Shown here one piece after another: positions 38,506 to 48,084 of a stretch of 64,000 nt of DNA; the first letter of the stretch is position 1; each line of letters opens with the position of its first letter. The translations under genes and the position numbers were made by a program. Location of the stretch: assembly GCA_022009795.1 (NCBI GenBank), contig CP091724.1:1727501-1791500 (forward strand). The letters are read 5' to 3'. The DNA is from Anaerotruncus sp. GTDB taxonomy: Bacteria; Bacillota; Clostridia; Oscillospirales; Acutalibacteraceae. The notes under the pieces were generated by a model. That model was not told the origin of the DNA, did not search any database, and saw only the letters and a program-made list of their open reading frames with translations.

Positions 38506-38536
38506 TCTTGACTTAAATGTCGGCTAACGCTTCGCT

Positions 38537-41017
38537 TTACAAAGCTGCCGCAGGCTCGCAAAAATCGCTGAAAATCTTGCCGCCTTGATAATATTTCCAG
38601 CTGCGAATGCGAACATAGTATTCGCTCGCAGGTTTATCGGTTTTTGCCTCAAAGCTTGTTGTGAAGGTGCCGTTTACCCATTCGCCGTGCACATCGGATT
38701 TAAAGTTTTTTTATCCGTGCTCCACTGAATATAATATCCGTGGCAAACCGCATAATCCCAAGTTGCTTTAACGGTGTTTGCCCCCGTTACACTTGCTTTA
38801 AAGTTTTCCACGGGTGCCGTTGCGGCACAAATTCTGTATGTTGCCTCCGAGCTGTCTTCGCCGTTTTTGGCAACCACCTTGATATCATATTCCCACGCGG
38901 GATTTAAATCCACAAAGGTGAATTTGCTTGATTGCGTTATGCCTTTAAGCTCGTTTGCGCCGTTTGTAACATCGTAAATATAATAATTTTTGGCGTTTTT
39001 AACATCCGCCCAATCAAGCCACAGCGCGGTGCCTCCGTTGCCCCTGCCGGTAACGGCAAAAATCGCGCGGCTCGGTTAATCCGCTCGGCGAAACCCCCTC
39101 GCAGAAATCGCTGAAAATCTTGCCGCCTTGGTAATTTTTCCAGCTGCGAATGCGAATATAATATTCGCTCGCAGGCTTATCGGTGCTTATTTCAAAGCTT
39201 GTTGTGAAGGTGCTGTTGATCCAAGCACCGCTTGTTTGGCTTTTATCCGTAAAGGTGGGGTCTGTGCTCCACTGAATGTAATATCCGTGGCAAACCGCAT
39301 AATCCCACTCGGCTTTAAGGGTGTTTTCGCCTGTAACCGTTGCCGTGAAGTTTTGCACAACGGGTGTTGCCGCGCAAATTCTGCAGGTGCTCTCGGCGCT
39401 GTCAAAAATGTTTTTGGCAACAATTTTTATGTCGTATTCCCATGCGGGATTAAGATCCGTAAAAGTGAAATCGCTTGTTTCGCTTGTGCCTTTAAGCTCG
39501 TTTGCGCCGTTTGTGATATCGTAAATCTCATAGCTTTCGGCGCTGTCAACATCCGCCCAATCAAGCCACAGAGCCTTGCCGCCGTCGCCCCTGCCGGTAA
39601 CGGCAAATTCGCCTGGAGGCACAAGGCTTTCAATTTGCGCCGCCTCGCTGAAATCACTGTAAACATTTGCGCCGTTAAAGCTTTTCAGGCTGCGAACGCG
39701 AACGAAATATTTGTTTGCCGTGTCGGCGGTGGCGATGTTATATTCCGTGTTGTAAGTGCCGCTTATAAACGCGCCGTTTAAATCCGTTTTAAAATCTTTA
39801 TCGGTGCTCCACTGAATGTAGTATCCGTGGCAAACCGCATAGTCCCATTCTGCATGGATCGTGTTGTGCGCCGTTGCCTTGATTTCAAGCTCTTGCGGCG
39901 CCGCGGGTGCCGCGCAAACTCTGTGCGGCAGGCTGCTGTATGTTTTTTTGCCGCAGTATGCGCGCACTACAATATCGTATTCCCATGCGGGATTAAGGTC
40001 CGTAAAGGTGAATTCGTTTGTTGTGCTTGTGCCTTTTAGTTCGTTTATGCCGTTTGTGGTGTCGTAAATCTCGTATTTATCCGCGCCGCTCATTGCGCCC
40101 CATGTGATTTTTTTAAAAGCGTGCCGCCGTTGCCGCGCGCCGCTTCGGTTATGCCCGAAACCTTGCGATTATCCGTAAGCGAAGCGCCCTGCGGCAGATA
40201 TGCAAAATTGCAATCAACATTGCCGCTTATGCCGCGCACTCTGCCTTTGCTTGAATATTGCCACATGTAATAGCTGCCGGCGTATTGGGTGCTGTTGTTA
40301 TAATGCGCAAGCCAAATGTGGTATTTCCTGCCGAGCGAAGCACCGTCTATTTGGTTTTCCAAAAAGTTTTTGCTTGCATAAATGCCTGCGTCATAGCCTG
40401 CCCTTTGAATTTCGTTGCAAAACGTCTCTGCGTTTGCCGTAAGCATTGCTTTGTTTACCGCGCCGCTGCTCCAAGCGTAATCAAGCCTGCCTTCATCGCC
40501 GACTCCGGCAAATTCGTAATCATGAAAAAACCGGCAAATCAATTGAGTAGCTTCTCAGCTTTGCGAGCAACTTTTGCGCCTCTTGCCTTGCCTCGCTTGT
40601 GTTTACAGCCTGAGAATACCAATAAACGCCAACGGGAAGCCCTGCGGCTCTTGCGCCGCTTATGTTTGCTTCAAAGGCGGTGTCGTATCTTGCGGAAAAG
40701 CGCTCGCGCGAATATCCCGTGTAGCCCAGGCGGATAATTGCATAATCCACTCCGCTTGCTTTTACGCTTTTCCAATCAATATTGCCGTTGTGGGTTGAAA
40801 CGTCTATGCCGTTGTAGATTCTGTAGCCGTCAAATCTTGAGGCGTGGGTGTAAGCTTGCCCCGTGTAGGGAGAATTGCCTTTTGTTGCCGCCGCCGTTGA
40901 AAACGGAAGCGAAAATGCCGATATTGCCGCAAGTAAAATTGCAGCTGCAGATTTTAATAATTTTTTCAATGTATTCAATGCCTTTCCGTGTTTAAGCAAG
41001 CTTTTTGCGCAGTGCAT
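38537..41017 (-). CDS. Secreted GH25 muramidase with six FN3-like domains (frame broken)
   Basis: About 825 residues. Start ATG 41017 overlaps the stop of the upstream GH25 gene. Signal peptide LKKLLKSAAAILLAAISAFS. GH25 domain: NGIDVSTHNGNIDWKSVK, YAIIRLGYTGYSRERF, LPVGVYWYSQAVN, then, after a break near 40540, DYEFAGVGDEG with the catalytic Asp/Glu, and ENQIDGASLGRKYHIWLAHY. From about 40100 down follow alternating FN3-like domains; each pair contains NPAWEYDI and WDYAVCHGYYIQWSTD. Breaks near 40110, 39060, 38700 and 38920. It hydrolyses the glycan strands of peptidoglycan; the FN3 array is probably a stalk or binder. Confidence 0.9.
38555..40085 (-). repeat. About 545-bp tandem repeat encoding FN3 domain pairs
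   Basis: Three tandem units, starting near 38555, 39098 and 39644 on the plus strand. Each encodes one WDYAVCHGYYIQWSTD-type domain and one NPAWEYDI-type domain. The first two units are the more similar. Confidence 0.8.
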
Positions 41018-41814
41018 TATTGCTTGATAAACCATCTGTTTTCGTCCACATGTTTGCTGTTTATGCCCTCGCAGCTGCCGTTTTTGGTGTATTGCCAAAG
41101 GTCGTAAGAGCCAAGATATGTAACCGATTTGTTGTAGTCCGCCACCCAAATATATGCGTCTTTGTTAAGCGCGGAGGTTTTAATGTTTTTGTTGAGCACC
41201 GATGAATTTGCGTAAAGGCCGCAAAATTTTCCGCGGCGCGAAATCCTGCCGCAAAAGGCGTTTATAATGCCTGCCGCGTCGGCGGATGATAAATCGGCGT
41301 CATAAAGGCGGCCTGCCAGTTCGCCGTCCGGCCCGTGGGCATATTCATAGTCTATAAACACCGGCAGGGAAACATCGTAGCCCGATATCGCTTTAAGCGT
41401 AAACTCCGCTTCTTCGCGCGCTTCCTCCTCGGTTGTGGCCTGCGAGTAAAAATAAACTCCCGTGCGAATTCCTGCGTCCGTTGCGCCTTTTATGTTTTGC
41501 TCAAATTTGCTGTCTGCCGTGATTTTACCCGTGCCGTAGCCGCGGTAGCCCACGCGAATAATAACAAAATCCGTGTTTTGCGCCACGGTTTCCCAATCAA
41601 TATCGCCGTTGTGCGATGAAACATCGATTCCCTGCACATAATCTTCGTTCGTTTCAAAAAGCACGGGCTTTTTATTTGAACTGTGCGCGCCCACGATGAT
41701 TGCGCAGATTATCCCGATTATCAAAAGCAGGCAGCAGGTGATTATTGCCGCAGGCTTTGCCCTGCCGCGAGCCGTGCTTTTTGCGCCGCTTTTTTCGATT
41801 TGCTTTTTGCTCAT
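41017..41814 (-). CDS. GH25 muramidase domain with N-terminal membrane anchor, in frame with birA
   Basis: If started at ATG 41814 (MSKKQIEKSGAKSTARG) this is 265 residues. A basic cytoplasmic tail, one membrane helix (PAAIITCCLLLIIGIICAIIVG), then GH25: VQGIDVSSHNGDIDWETV, FVIIRVGYRGYGTG, GIRTGVYFYSQATTEEEARE, catalytic LPVFIDYEYAHG, and AYIWVADYNKSVTYLGSYDLWQY. The reading frame is continuous with the upstream biotin ligase with no stop between, and no good ribosome site is visible at 41814. It is therefore either a true BirA-GH25 fusion or two genes joined by a lost stop. Its product would be outside the membrane, which makes a natural fusion odd. Confidence 0.85.
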   Translation of the reverse strand: MSKKQIEKSGAKSTARGRAKPAAIITCCLLLIIGIICAIIVGAHSSNKKPVLFETNEDYVQGIDVSSHNGDIDWETVAQNTDFVIIRVGYRGYGTGKITADSKFEQNIKGATDAGIRTGVYFYSQATTEEEAREEAEFTLKAISGYDVSLPVFIDYEYAHGPDGELAGRLYDADLSSADAAGIINAFCGRISRRGKFCGLYANSSVLNKNIKTSALNKDAYIWVADYNKSVTYLGSYDLWQYTKNGSCEGINSKHVDENRWFIKQ

Positions 41815-42760
41815 TGCTTTTCTTATGCTTATTTCGCCGCTGCGCAGGGTGACCCTTTCGCCGTTTTCCTTTTCAACGGTAAGTCCGCCGGTTTTGTCTA
41901 TGGAAACGGCGGTTGCCGCGGTGGAAACTCCTTTTTCAATATAATTTATTTTGCAGCCGATTATCATGCTGCGGCTTATGTAATAATCGATAAAATCATC
42001 GTAATTGCCGAGTGAAAGCTCCAAAAGCTCATCCGCCACGGCGGCCGCAAGCTCGTTGCGGTTAACATCGGAATTAAGGCATCCTGCGTTTTCAATGTCG
42101 CTCGGAAAATCGCTTGTGCTTATGTTAATACCTATGCCGATTATAACGCTTGTAACCGTGCCGCTTTCAAAATCGGAAACGGCTTCGGTGAGTATGCCGC
42201 AGATTTTTTGCCCGTTAACATAAACATCGTTCACCCATTTGATTTTGGGCTTAATATCCGTCAGCCGCTCAATCGCCTTGCACACCGCCACGGAAGCCGC
42301 CGTGGTGGCGGTTACGGCGTTTTGCAAATCCGCGTTTGGGTGCAGCACAAGGCTCATATAAATCCCTGTGCCGGCAGGGGAATAAAAGCTTTTGCCCTGC
42401 CTGCCTCGGCCTGCCGTTTGGCGGTCTGCCGTAATCAGCATCGGCTCGTTTTTCATCCTTGCCGTTTGCAATCATTCTTTTTGCAAGTGAATTTGTGGAA
42501 TCCACACTTTCAAGGCACTCGATTCTTATGCGGTGGCGCATTGCGGCGCCGATTGCCTCCGCGCTCAGCGCGGCGGGTGATTTTGCAAGCCTGTATCCTT
42601 TGTTTGTGGTGCTTTCTATTTCATAGCCCTCTTTTTGCAGCGCCTTCACGGCTTTCCAAACCGCCGCGCGGCTTTTGCCGAATTGCTCGGCAAGGCGTTC
42701 GCCGCTTATGTAGCCTTCGCTTTCGCTCAGGCGTTTTAAAACATCTTGCTTTAAGCTCAT
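41815..42760 (-). CDS. birA: Biotin ligase / biotin operon repressor BirA (one frame break)
   Basis: About 315 residues from 42760. N-terminal helix-turn-helix (VLKRLSESEGYISGERLAEQ, KSRAAVWKAVKALQKEGYEIE) and the ligase core: ESVDSTNSLAKRMI, then after a break near 42455 ADRQTAGRGRQGKSFYSPAG (biotinyl-AMP loop), IKWVNDVYVNGQKICGILTE, VIIGIGINIS. The family normally ends at GEISIR, reached near 41825, but no stop follows and the frame runs into a GH25 protein. It attaches biotin to carboxylase carrier proteins and represses biotin genes. Confidence 0.93.
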
Positions 42761-42813
42761 AAAAATCTCTTTTCACGGGGCTTTGCCCCAAGTAAATTAC
42801 TGATTATTATACA

Positions 42814-42847
42814 AAAAAATCCCATGGCTGTAAAGCCATAGGAGCTT
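42814..42847 (-). terminator. Terminator of the degV gene
   Basis: Minus strand TCCTATGGCT / AGCCATGGGA with a TTAC loop and T7. Confidence 0.75.
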
Positions 42848-42863
42848 TTGTTAATATTTAACG

Positions 42864-43718
42864 TTATTTTTTTCATATAAAACAGTGCAAAGGTTTTCGG
42901 GCCGCAATGCGATGCTATTGTGCAGCCGGCCTCGGCATTTATGATTTCGTTGAATTTGCATTGGCCGCGCGCCATTCCGAGCGCAAATGCCGAAATTTCG
43001 CCGGGAATTCCGCCGGATTCGGCGATTATAAGGCGAGAAGGGTCTGCCTTTGAAATATCGTGCATGGTGTCGTTAATATATTGGCGGCAGACCGCTTCGG
43101 ATTTGCCGCGGTATTTTTTTATAACATCCATTTTGCCGGTGGCGGGATCAACGCCGATAACGGGCTTTAAGCCAAGCACATTTGCGCCGAATTTCGCAAC
43201 GGAGCTGCATCTGCCGCCCTTGTGAAGAAATTCAAGATTATCCAGCACAAAGCTTGAATGAACCTTTGGCACAAGTGCATTTATGCGTGCGGCAATTTTT
43301 TTTGCGTCAAAGCCTTTATCGCGCAAATCGCACGCTTTTTAAAAACAAGAAGCCCCATTCCAGCACAAAGGTTTTTTGAATCCACACAGTAAATATTTTT
43401 AAAATCGGCTGCCGCCAAAACCGCGTTTTGATAGCTTGAGGATATGGCAGAGGAAAGCCCAATATGCACCACACTGTGGCCCGCGTCTGCCGCCGCTCTG
43501 AAAATATCATAATATTCAGCCGGGGGAACAGCCGCCGTTTTCGGAAGTTCTCCGGTTTTTTTTACATGCTCGTAAACATCTTCGCGGGTGACTTCAATGC
43601 CGTCTTTAAACGATTTTTCACCAAGTAAAATAGAAAGCGGGATTATTGTGATTTCGCGCTCCGATATAATGCTTTTCGGTAAATCGCAGGTGGAATCCGC
43701 CGTGATTAAAACGCTCAT
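42864..43718 (-). CDS. DegV-family fatty-acid-binding protein (frame broken)
   Basis: About 284 residues from ATG 43718 (MSVLITADSTCDLPKSII, GAAAGGAAG upstream). DegV/FakB proteins hold a fatty acid between two domains and can present it to a FakA kinase. Features: IPLSILLGEKSFKDG, TAAVPPAEYYDIF, GLSSAISSSYQNAV, a break near 43340, then FVLDNLEFLHKGGRCSSVAK, GLKPVIGVDPATGKM and the C-terminal HCGPKTFALFY. As written the last frame runs to 42757, but one extra A near 42869 probably hides a TAA at 42864, which also places the terminator correctly. Confidence 0.92.
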
Positions 43719-43977
43719 TTTCCGCTTCCTTTCGTTGGTTCGTTTGCGCACCGCCTTGTGGCTTTTTGCAGTGCGTGTAAACCGCAAAGCCGCGCTTTTG
43801 CCTGATTTCGGTTGCTTAATTATATCACAGCAAATTTTTAAACTGCAATAAAAAGCGCATTATTATAATGCCCGATTTATAAAAAAATTAAGATTTGAAA
43901 AATACTGCTTGTGCTTTTTGCCGCGCGGCAATCGGCCGGCATGAATAAAATTAAAATTGACCGTAATTTCGGCGGAA

Positions 43978-44895
43978 TTACCCACGGGGATCGTCCGCTT
44001 TAAATTCGCTGTTCGGCGAAAATCCCACACTGCGGGAGCCGATGGTGAGCTTACTGTCTGCCGAAAGTGTGATTTGCGTGTAAAGCCTGCCTATATATTG
44101 CTTTTGTTCGGTTTCGTTATAAACTGCGTAAATATCCGTGTAAACGCGGGGCATATGTGTGTCTTTATCAAGCTCAATAACACTCGGTGCACTTGTCATT
44201 TTATAAAAAGTGCAGTTCTCGCCGTTTTCACGGAGCACTTTTGAAAACCAAACCTTTTGATTGGGCGAGCTTTTTTGCTGCTTGTTTACATAGCCCGTTT
44301 GCGGGTCATATTCAAGCGGAATGTTTTTGTAGCTCATTGCAAACTGAAGCAAATCGGGCGAAGCTGCAGGCTGATTTAAATAGCAGGTTACATATTTGCC
44401 GAAATACTCGCTCCAATTTTGGCTGTTTGTGTAATAAACATCATAAGCTCTGCTGCCTGCTTCGCCGCTTACCGCCAGCACATAAAGCCCGTTGAGCGAT
44501 TTATTGTAATTTTCATCTGTGTTTTCATATGCGGTGATTAAAATTTCTTTAATGCCGTCATTGTTTATATCCTCATAATAAAGAGTGGGGGCTTTGGTTG
44601 AAAAATAGCTTGCCCAGTCGGAATATTCTGTTTCCTGCCCGTCCTGAGAAAGGATAATGTAGTCGCCGTCCTTATAAAGCGCAAGGTTGCTTTCGTTAAT
44701 CTGAGCCAGCAGCGTGCGCTCGCCCGTTTTTTGAGGTGTGCTGTCTTTTTGCGCCACAAGGGTTGATTCCTCAGTGGCCTGCTTTATTGCGGGTTTATAT
44801 ACCTTTATATAGTATGTGCCGCCCACAATGCAAAGCACCGCAAGCACGGCAATTAAAATCGGTATTATAATTCTTCCCGGGTTTTTCTTCTCCAT
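43978..44895 (-). CDS. Predicted membrane-anchored extracellular protein of unknown function
   Basis: Intact 305 residues. Residues 9-30 form a membrane anchor or uncleaved signal (IIIPILIAVLAVLCIVGGTYYI). The exterior part has one calcium-binding-like loop of the FG-GAP/VCBS type, YYEDINNDGIKEILITAY at about residues 100-120, seen in proteins with repeated DxDxDG loops. No enzyme motif is evident. Neighbours upstream on the same strand are a HAD phosphatase and dCMP deaminase, not obviously related. An AT-rich gap of about 260 bases separates it from degV. Confidence 0.8.
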   Translation of the reverse strand: MEKKNPGRIIIPILIAVLAVLCIVGGTYYIKVYKPAIKQATEESTLVAQKDSTPQKTGERTLLAQINESNLALYKDGDYIILSQDGQETEYSDWASYFSTKAPTLYYEDINNDGIKEILITAYENTDENYNKSLNGLYVLAVSGEAGSRAYDVYYTNSQNWSEYFGKYVTCYLNQPAASPDLLQFAMSYKNIPLEYDPQTGYVNKQQKSSPNQKVWFSKVLRENGENCTFYKMTSAPSVIELDKDTHMPRVYTDIYAVYNETEQKQYIGRLYTQITLSADSKLTIGSRSVGFSPNSEFKADDPRG

Positions 44896-44923
44896 TTATT
44901 TATCACCGTATTTATCCTTGTAG

Positions 44924-45490
44924 TTAAATTTTACTCTTTTCGCCGTTTTCGATATGGTAGCAGTTGCCCGTTGCAAGCGAAAATATGTATTTGTCGTGCT
45001 TGTATGAATCGGAATAAACATCAATGATTTTTACATCTGCTCCGAATTCGCCGAACAGGCGCTTAACCTTTTTCTTCGCCTCGGCAGTTTTCGCCGATTA
45101 TCATGCCCGTTTTTCTGCTGTGCTCGGTGCATATAAGATAATCAAAGCCCGCGCGCTTTGAAATTTCTTCAAGCAAAAAATCAGGCGAGGCGCTTATAAC
45201 TATTCCCTTGCGCTTTCTTTCAAAAAACCATTGGTAAAGCTGCTTTTCGTGCCTGTTCCAAAAGCCGCAAACAGCCTTTTGCAGCGGAATAAGCGGCAAA
45301 AAAATATAAAGCAAATTTTTTTGAATTGCGTAAAGCGGATTATTCCGAGCGCCATAAGCAGCGCCGCAATTATCATCAGCGGAAATGTTATGATGATCCA
45401 AGGGTAATGCAGCGTGCAATATGCAATGAAAAGCGATCCGCTGTCAAACGGCACAAGGGTTTTGTCAAAATCGTAAATGTCAAATTCCAA
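44924..45490 (-). CDS. HAD-superfamily phosphatase, IB type (frame broken)
   Basis: About 189 residues. Motif I YDFDKTLVPFDSGS at the N-terminus supplies the nucleophile Asp and the acid/base Asp. A hydrophobic cap stretch follows (PWIIITFPLMIIAALLMALG). Motif II is VISASPDFLLEEI, then CTEHSRKTGMIIGENC and, after a break near 45080, VKRLFGEFGADVKIIDVYSDSYKHD with motif III/IV Asp residues. Breaks also near 45320. The group resembles the phosphoserine-phosphatase-like HAD-IB proteins that act on lipid or small phosphates. It starts 2 bases after the dCMP deaminase stop, so it is likely cotranscribed. Confidence 0.85.
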
Positions 45491-45492
45491 AA

Positions 45493-45990
45493 TTAAACCT
45501 TCTCCGCATTAAAATCAATTTTAATTTCTTTGTCGCTTTCAAATTTGGTCAGCTTAACGCCGGCGGCCTCAAGCATTTTGCGGCTTGCGCGGTTGTTATC
45601 CGTGTCGGCATATTTATCGCTGATGAAAATAACCTCTTTGATGCCGGCCTGAATAATCGCTTTTGCACATTCGTTGCAGGGAAAAAGCGCCACATATATG
45701 CGCGCGCCTTTAATGCCGATGCCGTTGGAATTTAAAATTGCATTAAGCTCGGCGTGGCACACAAAGGGGTATTTTGTGTCGTTTGGGTTATCTCCCGTGC
45801 GCTCCCACGGAAAAGCTTCGTCCGAGCAGCCGCGGGGGAAGCCGTTGTAGCCAACGCTCACTATGCGGTTGTCGTCATTTACTATGCAGGCGCCGACTTG
45901 TGTGTTCGGATCCTTGCTGCGCATCGCCGAAAGTAATGCAACGCCCATAAAATATTCGTCCCAAGAAATATAATCTTCTCTTTTTGCCAT
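45493..45990 (-). CDS. Deoxycytidylate deaminase (ComEB-like)
   Basis: Intact 165 residues. Zinc deaminase that turns dCMP to dUMP for thymidylate synthesis. DYISWDEYFMGVALLSAMRS, DPNTQVGACIVNDDNRIV, GYNGFPRGCSDEAFPW, zinc His and proton-shuttle Glu in VCHAELNAI, zinc Cys pair in PCNECAKAII. Preceded by GGAGGCACAT. It sits between the NBP35 gene (17-base gap) and the HAD gene (2-base gap). Confidence 0.96.
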   Translation of the reverse strand: MAKREDYISWDEYFMGVALLSAMRSKDPNTQVGACIVNDDNRIVSVGYNGFPRGCSDEAFPWERTGDNPNDTKYPFVCHAELNAILNSNGIGIKGARIYVALFPCNECAKAIIQAGIKEVIFISDKYADTDNNRASRKMLEAAGVKLTKFESDKEIKIDFNAEKV

Positions 45991-46007
45991 ATGTGCCTCC
46001 TGTGCGT

Positions 46008-46832
46008 TTATTTTTGTAAGAGCGCCTCCACAAAATCGGAAAGTGCGTCGGTGCAGACCTCTTCAATTTTGCCCTCGTCAACAAGGCGGTTGATTTTGGG
46101 GTCTATCGGCAGCTTTGCAAGCACGGGAAGCCCAAGCTCCTTTGCCGTTTCATCTATTTGCGATTCGCCGAAAACCGCATGCTTTTTGCCGCAGTCGGGG
46201 CAAACGAAATAGCTCATGTTTTCCACAAGGCCGAGCACGGGCACATTCATCATCTTTGCCATGTTTACGGCTTTGTTTACAATCATTTTAACAAGATCCT
46301 GTGGGGTGGAAACTATCACAATTCCGCTCACGGGCAGGCTCTGAAAAAAACAGTCAGTGCAACATCGCCTGTTCCGGGCGGCATGTCAACAAAAAGATAA
46401 TCAAGCTCGCCCCAGCGAACATCCGTCCAAAACTGCTCAACAACGCCGCTTATAACGGGTCCGCGCCAAACAACCGGCGAGCTTTCATCCGCCAGCATCA
46501 TGTTTATGCTCATGATTTTTATTCCGCTTTCGGTAATATAGGGCAGCAGGCATTCGTCGTCCTGCAAGGCTTTGCTGTGCACCCCAAAGGATTTAGGCAC
46601 GGAAGGGCCGGTGATGTCTGCATCCAAAACGCCGACCTTAAGCCCCGCTTTTGCGCAGGCAGAGGCAAGCATGCATGCCACAAGGCTTTTTCCCACGCCG
46701 CCTTTGCCGCTTACAACTCCGATAACATTTTTTTATATTTGAATATTTGTTCATCGGCTTTTGCAGGCTTTGCGGTTTTCTGTCGCCGCAATTCTGCGAA
46801 CAGCTCGAACAATCATGTGTGCATTCGCTCAT
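46008..46832 (-). CDS. Mrp/NBP35-family iron-sulfur carrier ATPase (frame broken)
   Basis: About 275 residues from ATG 46832. The N-terminal motif C-x3-C-x2-C-x3-C (ECTHDCSSCSQNC) matches the NBP35 type cluster site. After a break in the T run near 46733 come the deviant Walker A GKGGVGKSLVACMLASA, DADITGPSVPKSFGV, FVDMPPGTGDVAL, a second break near 46346, then VSTPQDLVKMIVNKAVNMA and the CPDC motif that holds a shared cluster. It carries [4Fe-4S] clusters to apo-proteins. The promoter region has a perfect 8-bp palindrome at 46869. Confidence 0.93.
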
Positions 46833-46868
46833 AGTAATCACCATAGCCTTTCAGGCAATATAATTTGA

Positions 46869-46888
46869 TAGTGTGATTTTTCACACTA
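46869..46888. promoter_or_regulatory. Palindrome in the NBP35/Mrp upstream region
   Basis: TAGTGTGA TTTT TCACACTA, perfect 8-bp arms, 37 bases before the NBP35/Mrp start and close to a TATATT-like -10 on the minus strand. Candidate operator; a stem followed by no T run argues against a terminator. Confidence 0.5.
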
Positions 46889-46996
46889 ATACCTCTGATA
46901 TAATAACTTAATCTTAATTATAAACCAAAGCGGAATAAAAAAATAAACCGTTTTTTTCAATAATGAGTATAAAAAAAGGAGTTTTTTTGTGCCGCT

Positions 46997-47589
46997 TTAA
47001 TAGTTGCGAATAAGCGAAACCACTTTGCCGAGCAGCACAAGCTCGTCAACGATAATCGGTTCGTAATCGTCGTTTTTCCGGCTGAAGGCGAAAAATGCCC
47101 TTTTTTTCTTTGTAGTATCTTTTTAACGGTTGCTTCGTCGCCTATAAGCGCCACAACAATGTCGCCGTTGTTTGCAACGGGTGTTTTTTGCACAATGATA
47201 ATGTCGCCGCTTTCGATATGGGCGTTTATCATGGAATCGCCCTTAACATGCAGTGCAAAAAATTCGCCGCCCTTATTCAGCGCCACGGGAATGTATTCCT
47301 CAATCATTTCCTGCGCCAAAATCGGCATGCCTGCGGCAACCGTGCCCAAAAGGGGAACGGGAGTGGCTTTCAGATTGCTGCCGCTCAGCCTGATCGTGCG
47401 CTTTAAATTGGGGTCTCTTTCAATATAGCCCGCCTGCTCAAGCGCGTTTAAATTATATTGAACGGAGGAGGTGGAGCGCAGCCCCACGGCTTCACCGATT
47501 TCACGCACGGATGGCGCAACGCCGCGCTCGCCGATAGTGTCTTTAATATATTCAAGCACGGCTTTTTGGGTTTTGTTTATTTCTTTCAC
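46997..47589 (-). CDS. lexA: LexA repressor (frame broken at the C-terminus)
   Basis: About 197 residues, start GTG 47589 (MKEINKTQKAVLEYIKDTI). N-terminal winged helix GVAPSVREIGEAVGLRSTSS. The self-cleavage site Ala-Gly lies in GTVAAGMPILAQ, the catalytic Ser in HVKGDSMINAHIESGD and Lys in IGDEATVKK. Beyond a shift in the A run near 47110 the C-terminus reads GHFRLQPENDDYEPIIVDEL and ends VSLIRNY at 46997. It represses SOS genes until RecA-stimulated cleavage. Confidence 0.95.
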
Positions 47590-47625
47590 GGTTATCACGC
47601 CTTTATTTATAATAGTAACAATCAT

Positions 47626-47664
47626 ATAATAACATCGGTGTCGAAAATTGTCAAACATATGTGC
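47626..47664 (-). promoter_or_regulatory. lexA promoter and candidate SOS box
   Basis: Minus strand TTGACA (47654-47649), 17-bp spacer, TATTAT (47631-47626). Overlapping the -35 on its upstream side is AAACATATGTGC (47653-47664 on plus), close to the GAAC-n4-GTTC SOS boxes of Firmicutes; autorepression is expected. Confidence 0.6.
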
Positions 47665-47713
47665 TAATTTTTGGGACTTTAAAAAAAGTATTTTCATTTC
47701 ACGAAAAAAAGTG

Positions 47714-47742
47714 TTGACAAATTGCGGTTTATATAATATAAT
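47714..47742 (+). promoter_or_regulatory. tRNA promoter
   Basis: TTGACA (47714-47719) and TATAAT (47737-47742), 17-bp spacer, 31 bases before tRNA-Met. Confidence 0.85.
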
Positions 47743-47773
47743 CTACCTTGCTTGAAAAAGAGCTTTGGCAAAT

Positions 47774-47850
47774 GGCTTTATAGCTCAGTTGGCTAGAGCA
47801 TGCGGTTCATACCCGCAGTGTCACTGGTTCGAATCCAGTTAAAGCCACCA
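47774..47850 (+). tRNA. tRNA-Met (anticodon CAT)
   Basis: Acceptor GGCTTTA/TAAAGCC, anticodon stem TGCGG/CCGCA with loop TTCATAC, T stem ACTGG/CCAGT, encoded CCA. A paired position 1-72 and no GGG/CCC run in the anticodon stem indicate an elongator. It may equally be an Ile-decoding (lysidine) tRNA, which cannot be excluded by eye. Confidence 0.9.
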
Positions 47851-47852
47851 AC

Positions 47853-47927
47853 GGCCCGGTGGTCAAGCGGTTAAGACACCGCCCTTTCACGGCGGTAACA
47901 CGAGTTCGATTCTCGTCCGGGTCACCA
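47853..47927 (+). tRNA. tRNA-Glu (anticodon TTC)
   Basis: Acceptor GGCCCGG/CCGGGTC, anticodon stem CCGCC/GGCGG with loop CTTTCAC, T stem ACGAG/CTCGT, encoded CCA. Two bases after tRNA-Met in the same transcript. Confidence 0.94.
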
Positions 47928-47930
47928 AAT

Positions 47931-47963
47931 AAACCGTACTGATTTTTCAGTGCGGTTTTTTCT
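47931..47963 (+). terminator. Terminator of the tRNA pair
   Basis: AAACCGTACTGA / TCAGTGCGGTTT with TTTT loop and a T run. Confidence 0.85.
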
Positions 47964-48084
47964 TTGCTCTTTTGCCGCAGGCAAGCGAAAAAGCGGCAGG
48001 GGGAATGCGGCCGCTCAGGCTTCCTATTGCTTAAAGCGGCTTAAATCGGGCATAATTACAGTGCAAATTATTTAGGAGGGCGCA

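Larger units (their letters stand above)
37770..38512 (+). mobile_element. IS200/IS605-family insertion sequence (tnpA only)
   Basis: The transposase gene is flanked by subterminal hairpins rather than terminal inverted repeats: CCACCTGC TAT GCAGGTGG (37779-37797) on the left and CCTCCGGC TTA GCCGGAGG (38487-38505) on the right, the usual single-strand recognition structures. Exact ends are approximate. It sits between the CYTH operon and the convergent muramidase gene and breaks neither. Confidence 0.85.

Noticed and set aside
38555..40085. Repeated blocks considered as a CRISPR-like or mobile repeat array
   Set aside because: Repeats are about 545 bp, in frame and encode FN3 domain pairs; no short repeats with unique spacers are present anywhere in the window.
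46869..46888. CRP-type operator (TGTGA-n6-TCACA) upstream of NBP35/Mrp
   Set aside because: The half sites match but the spacer is 4 rather than 6 bases, so it is kept only as an unassigned palindrome.
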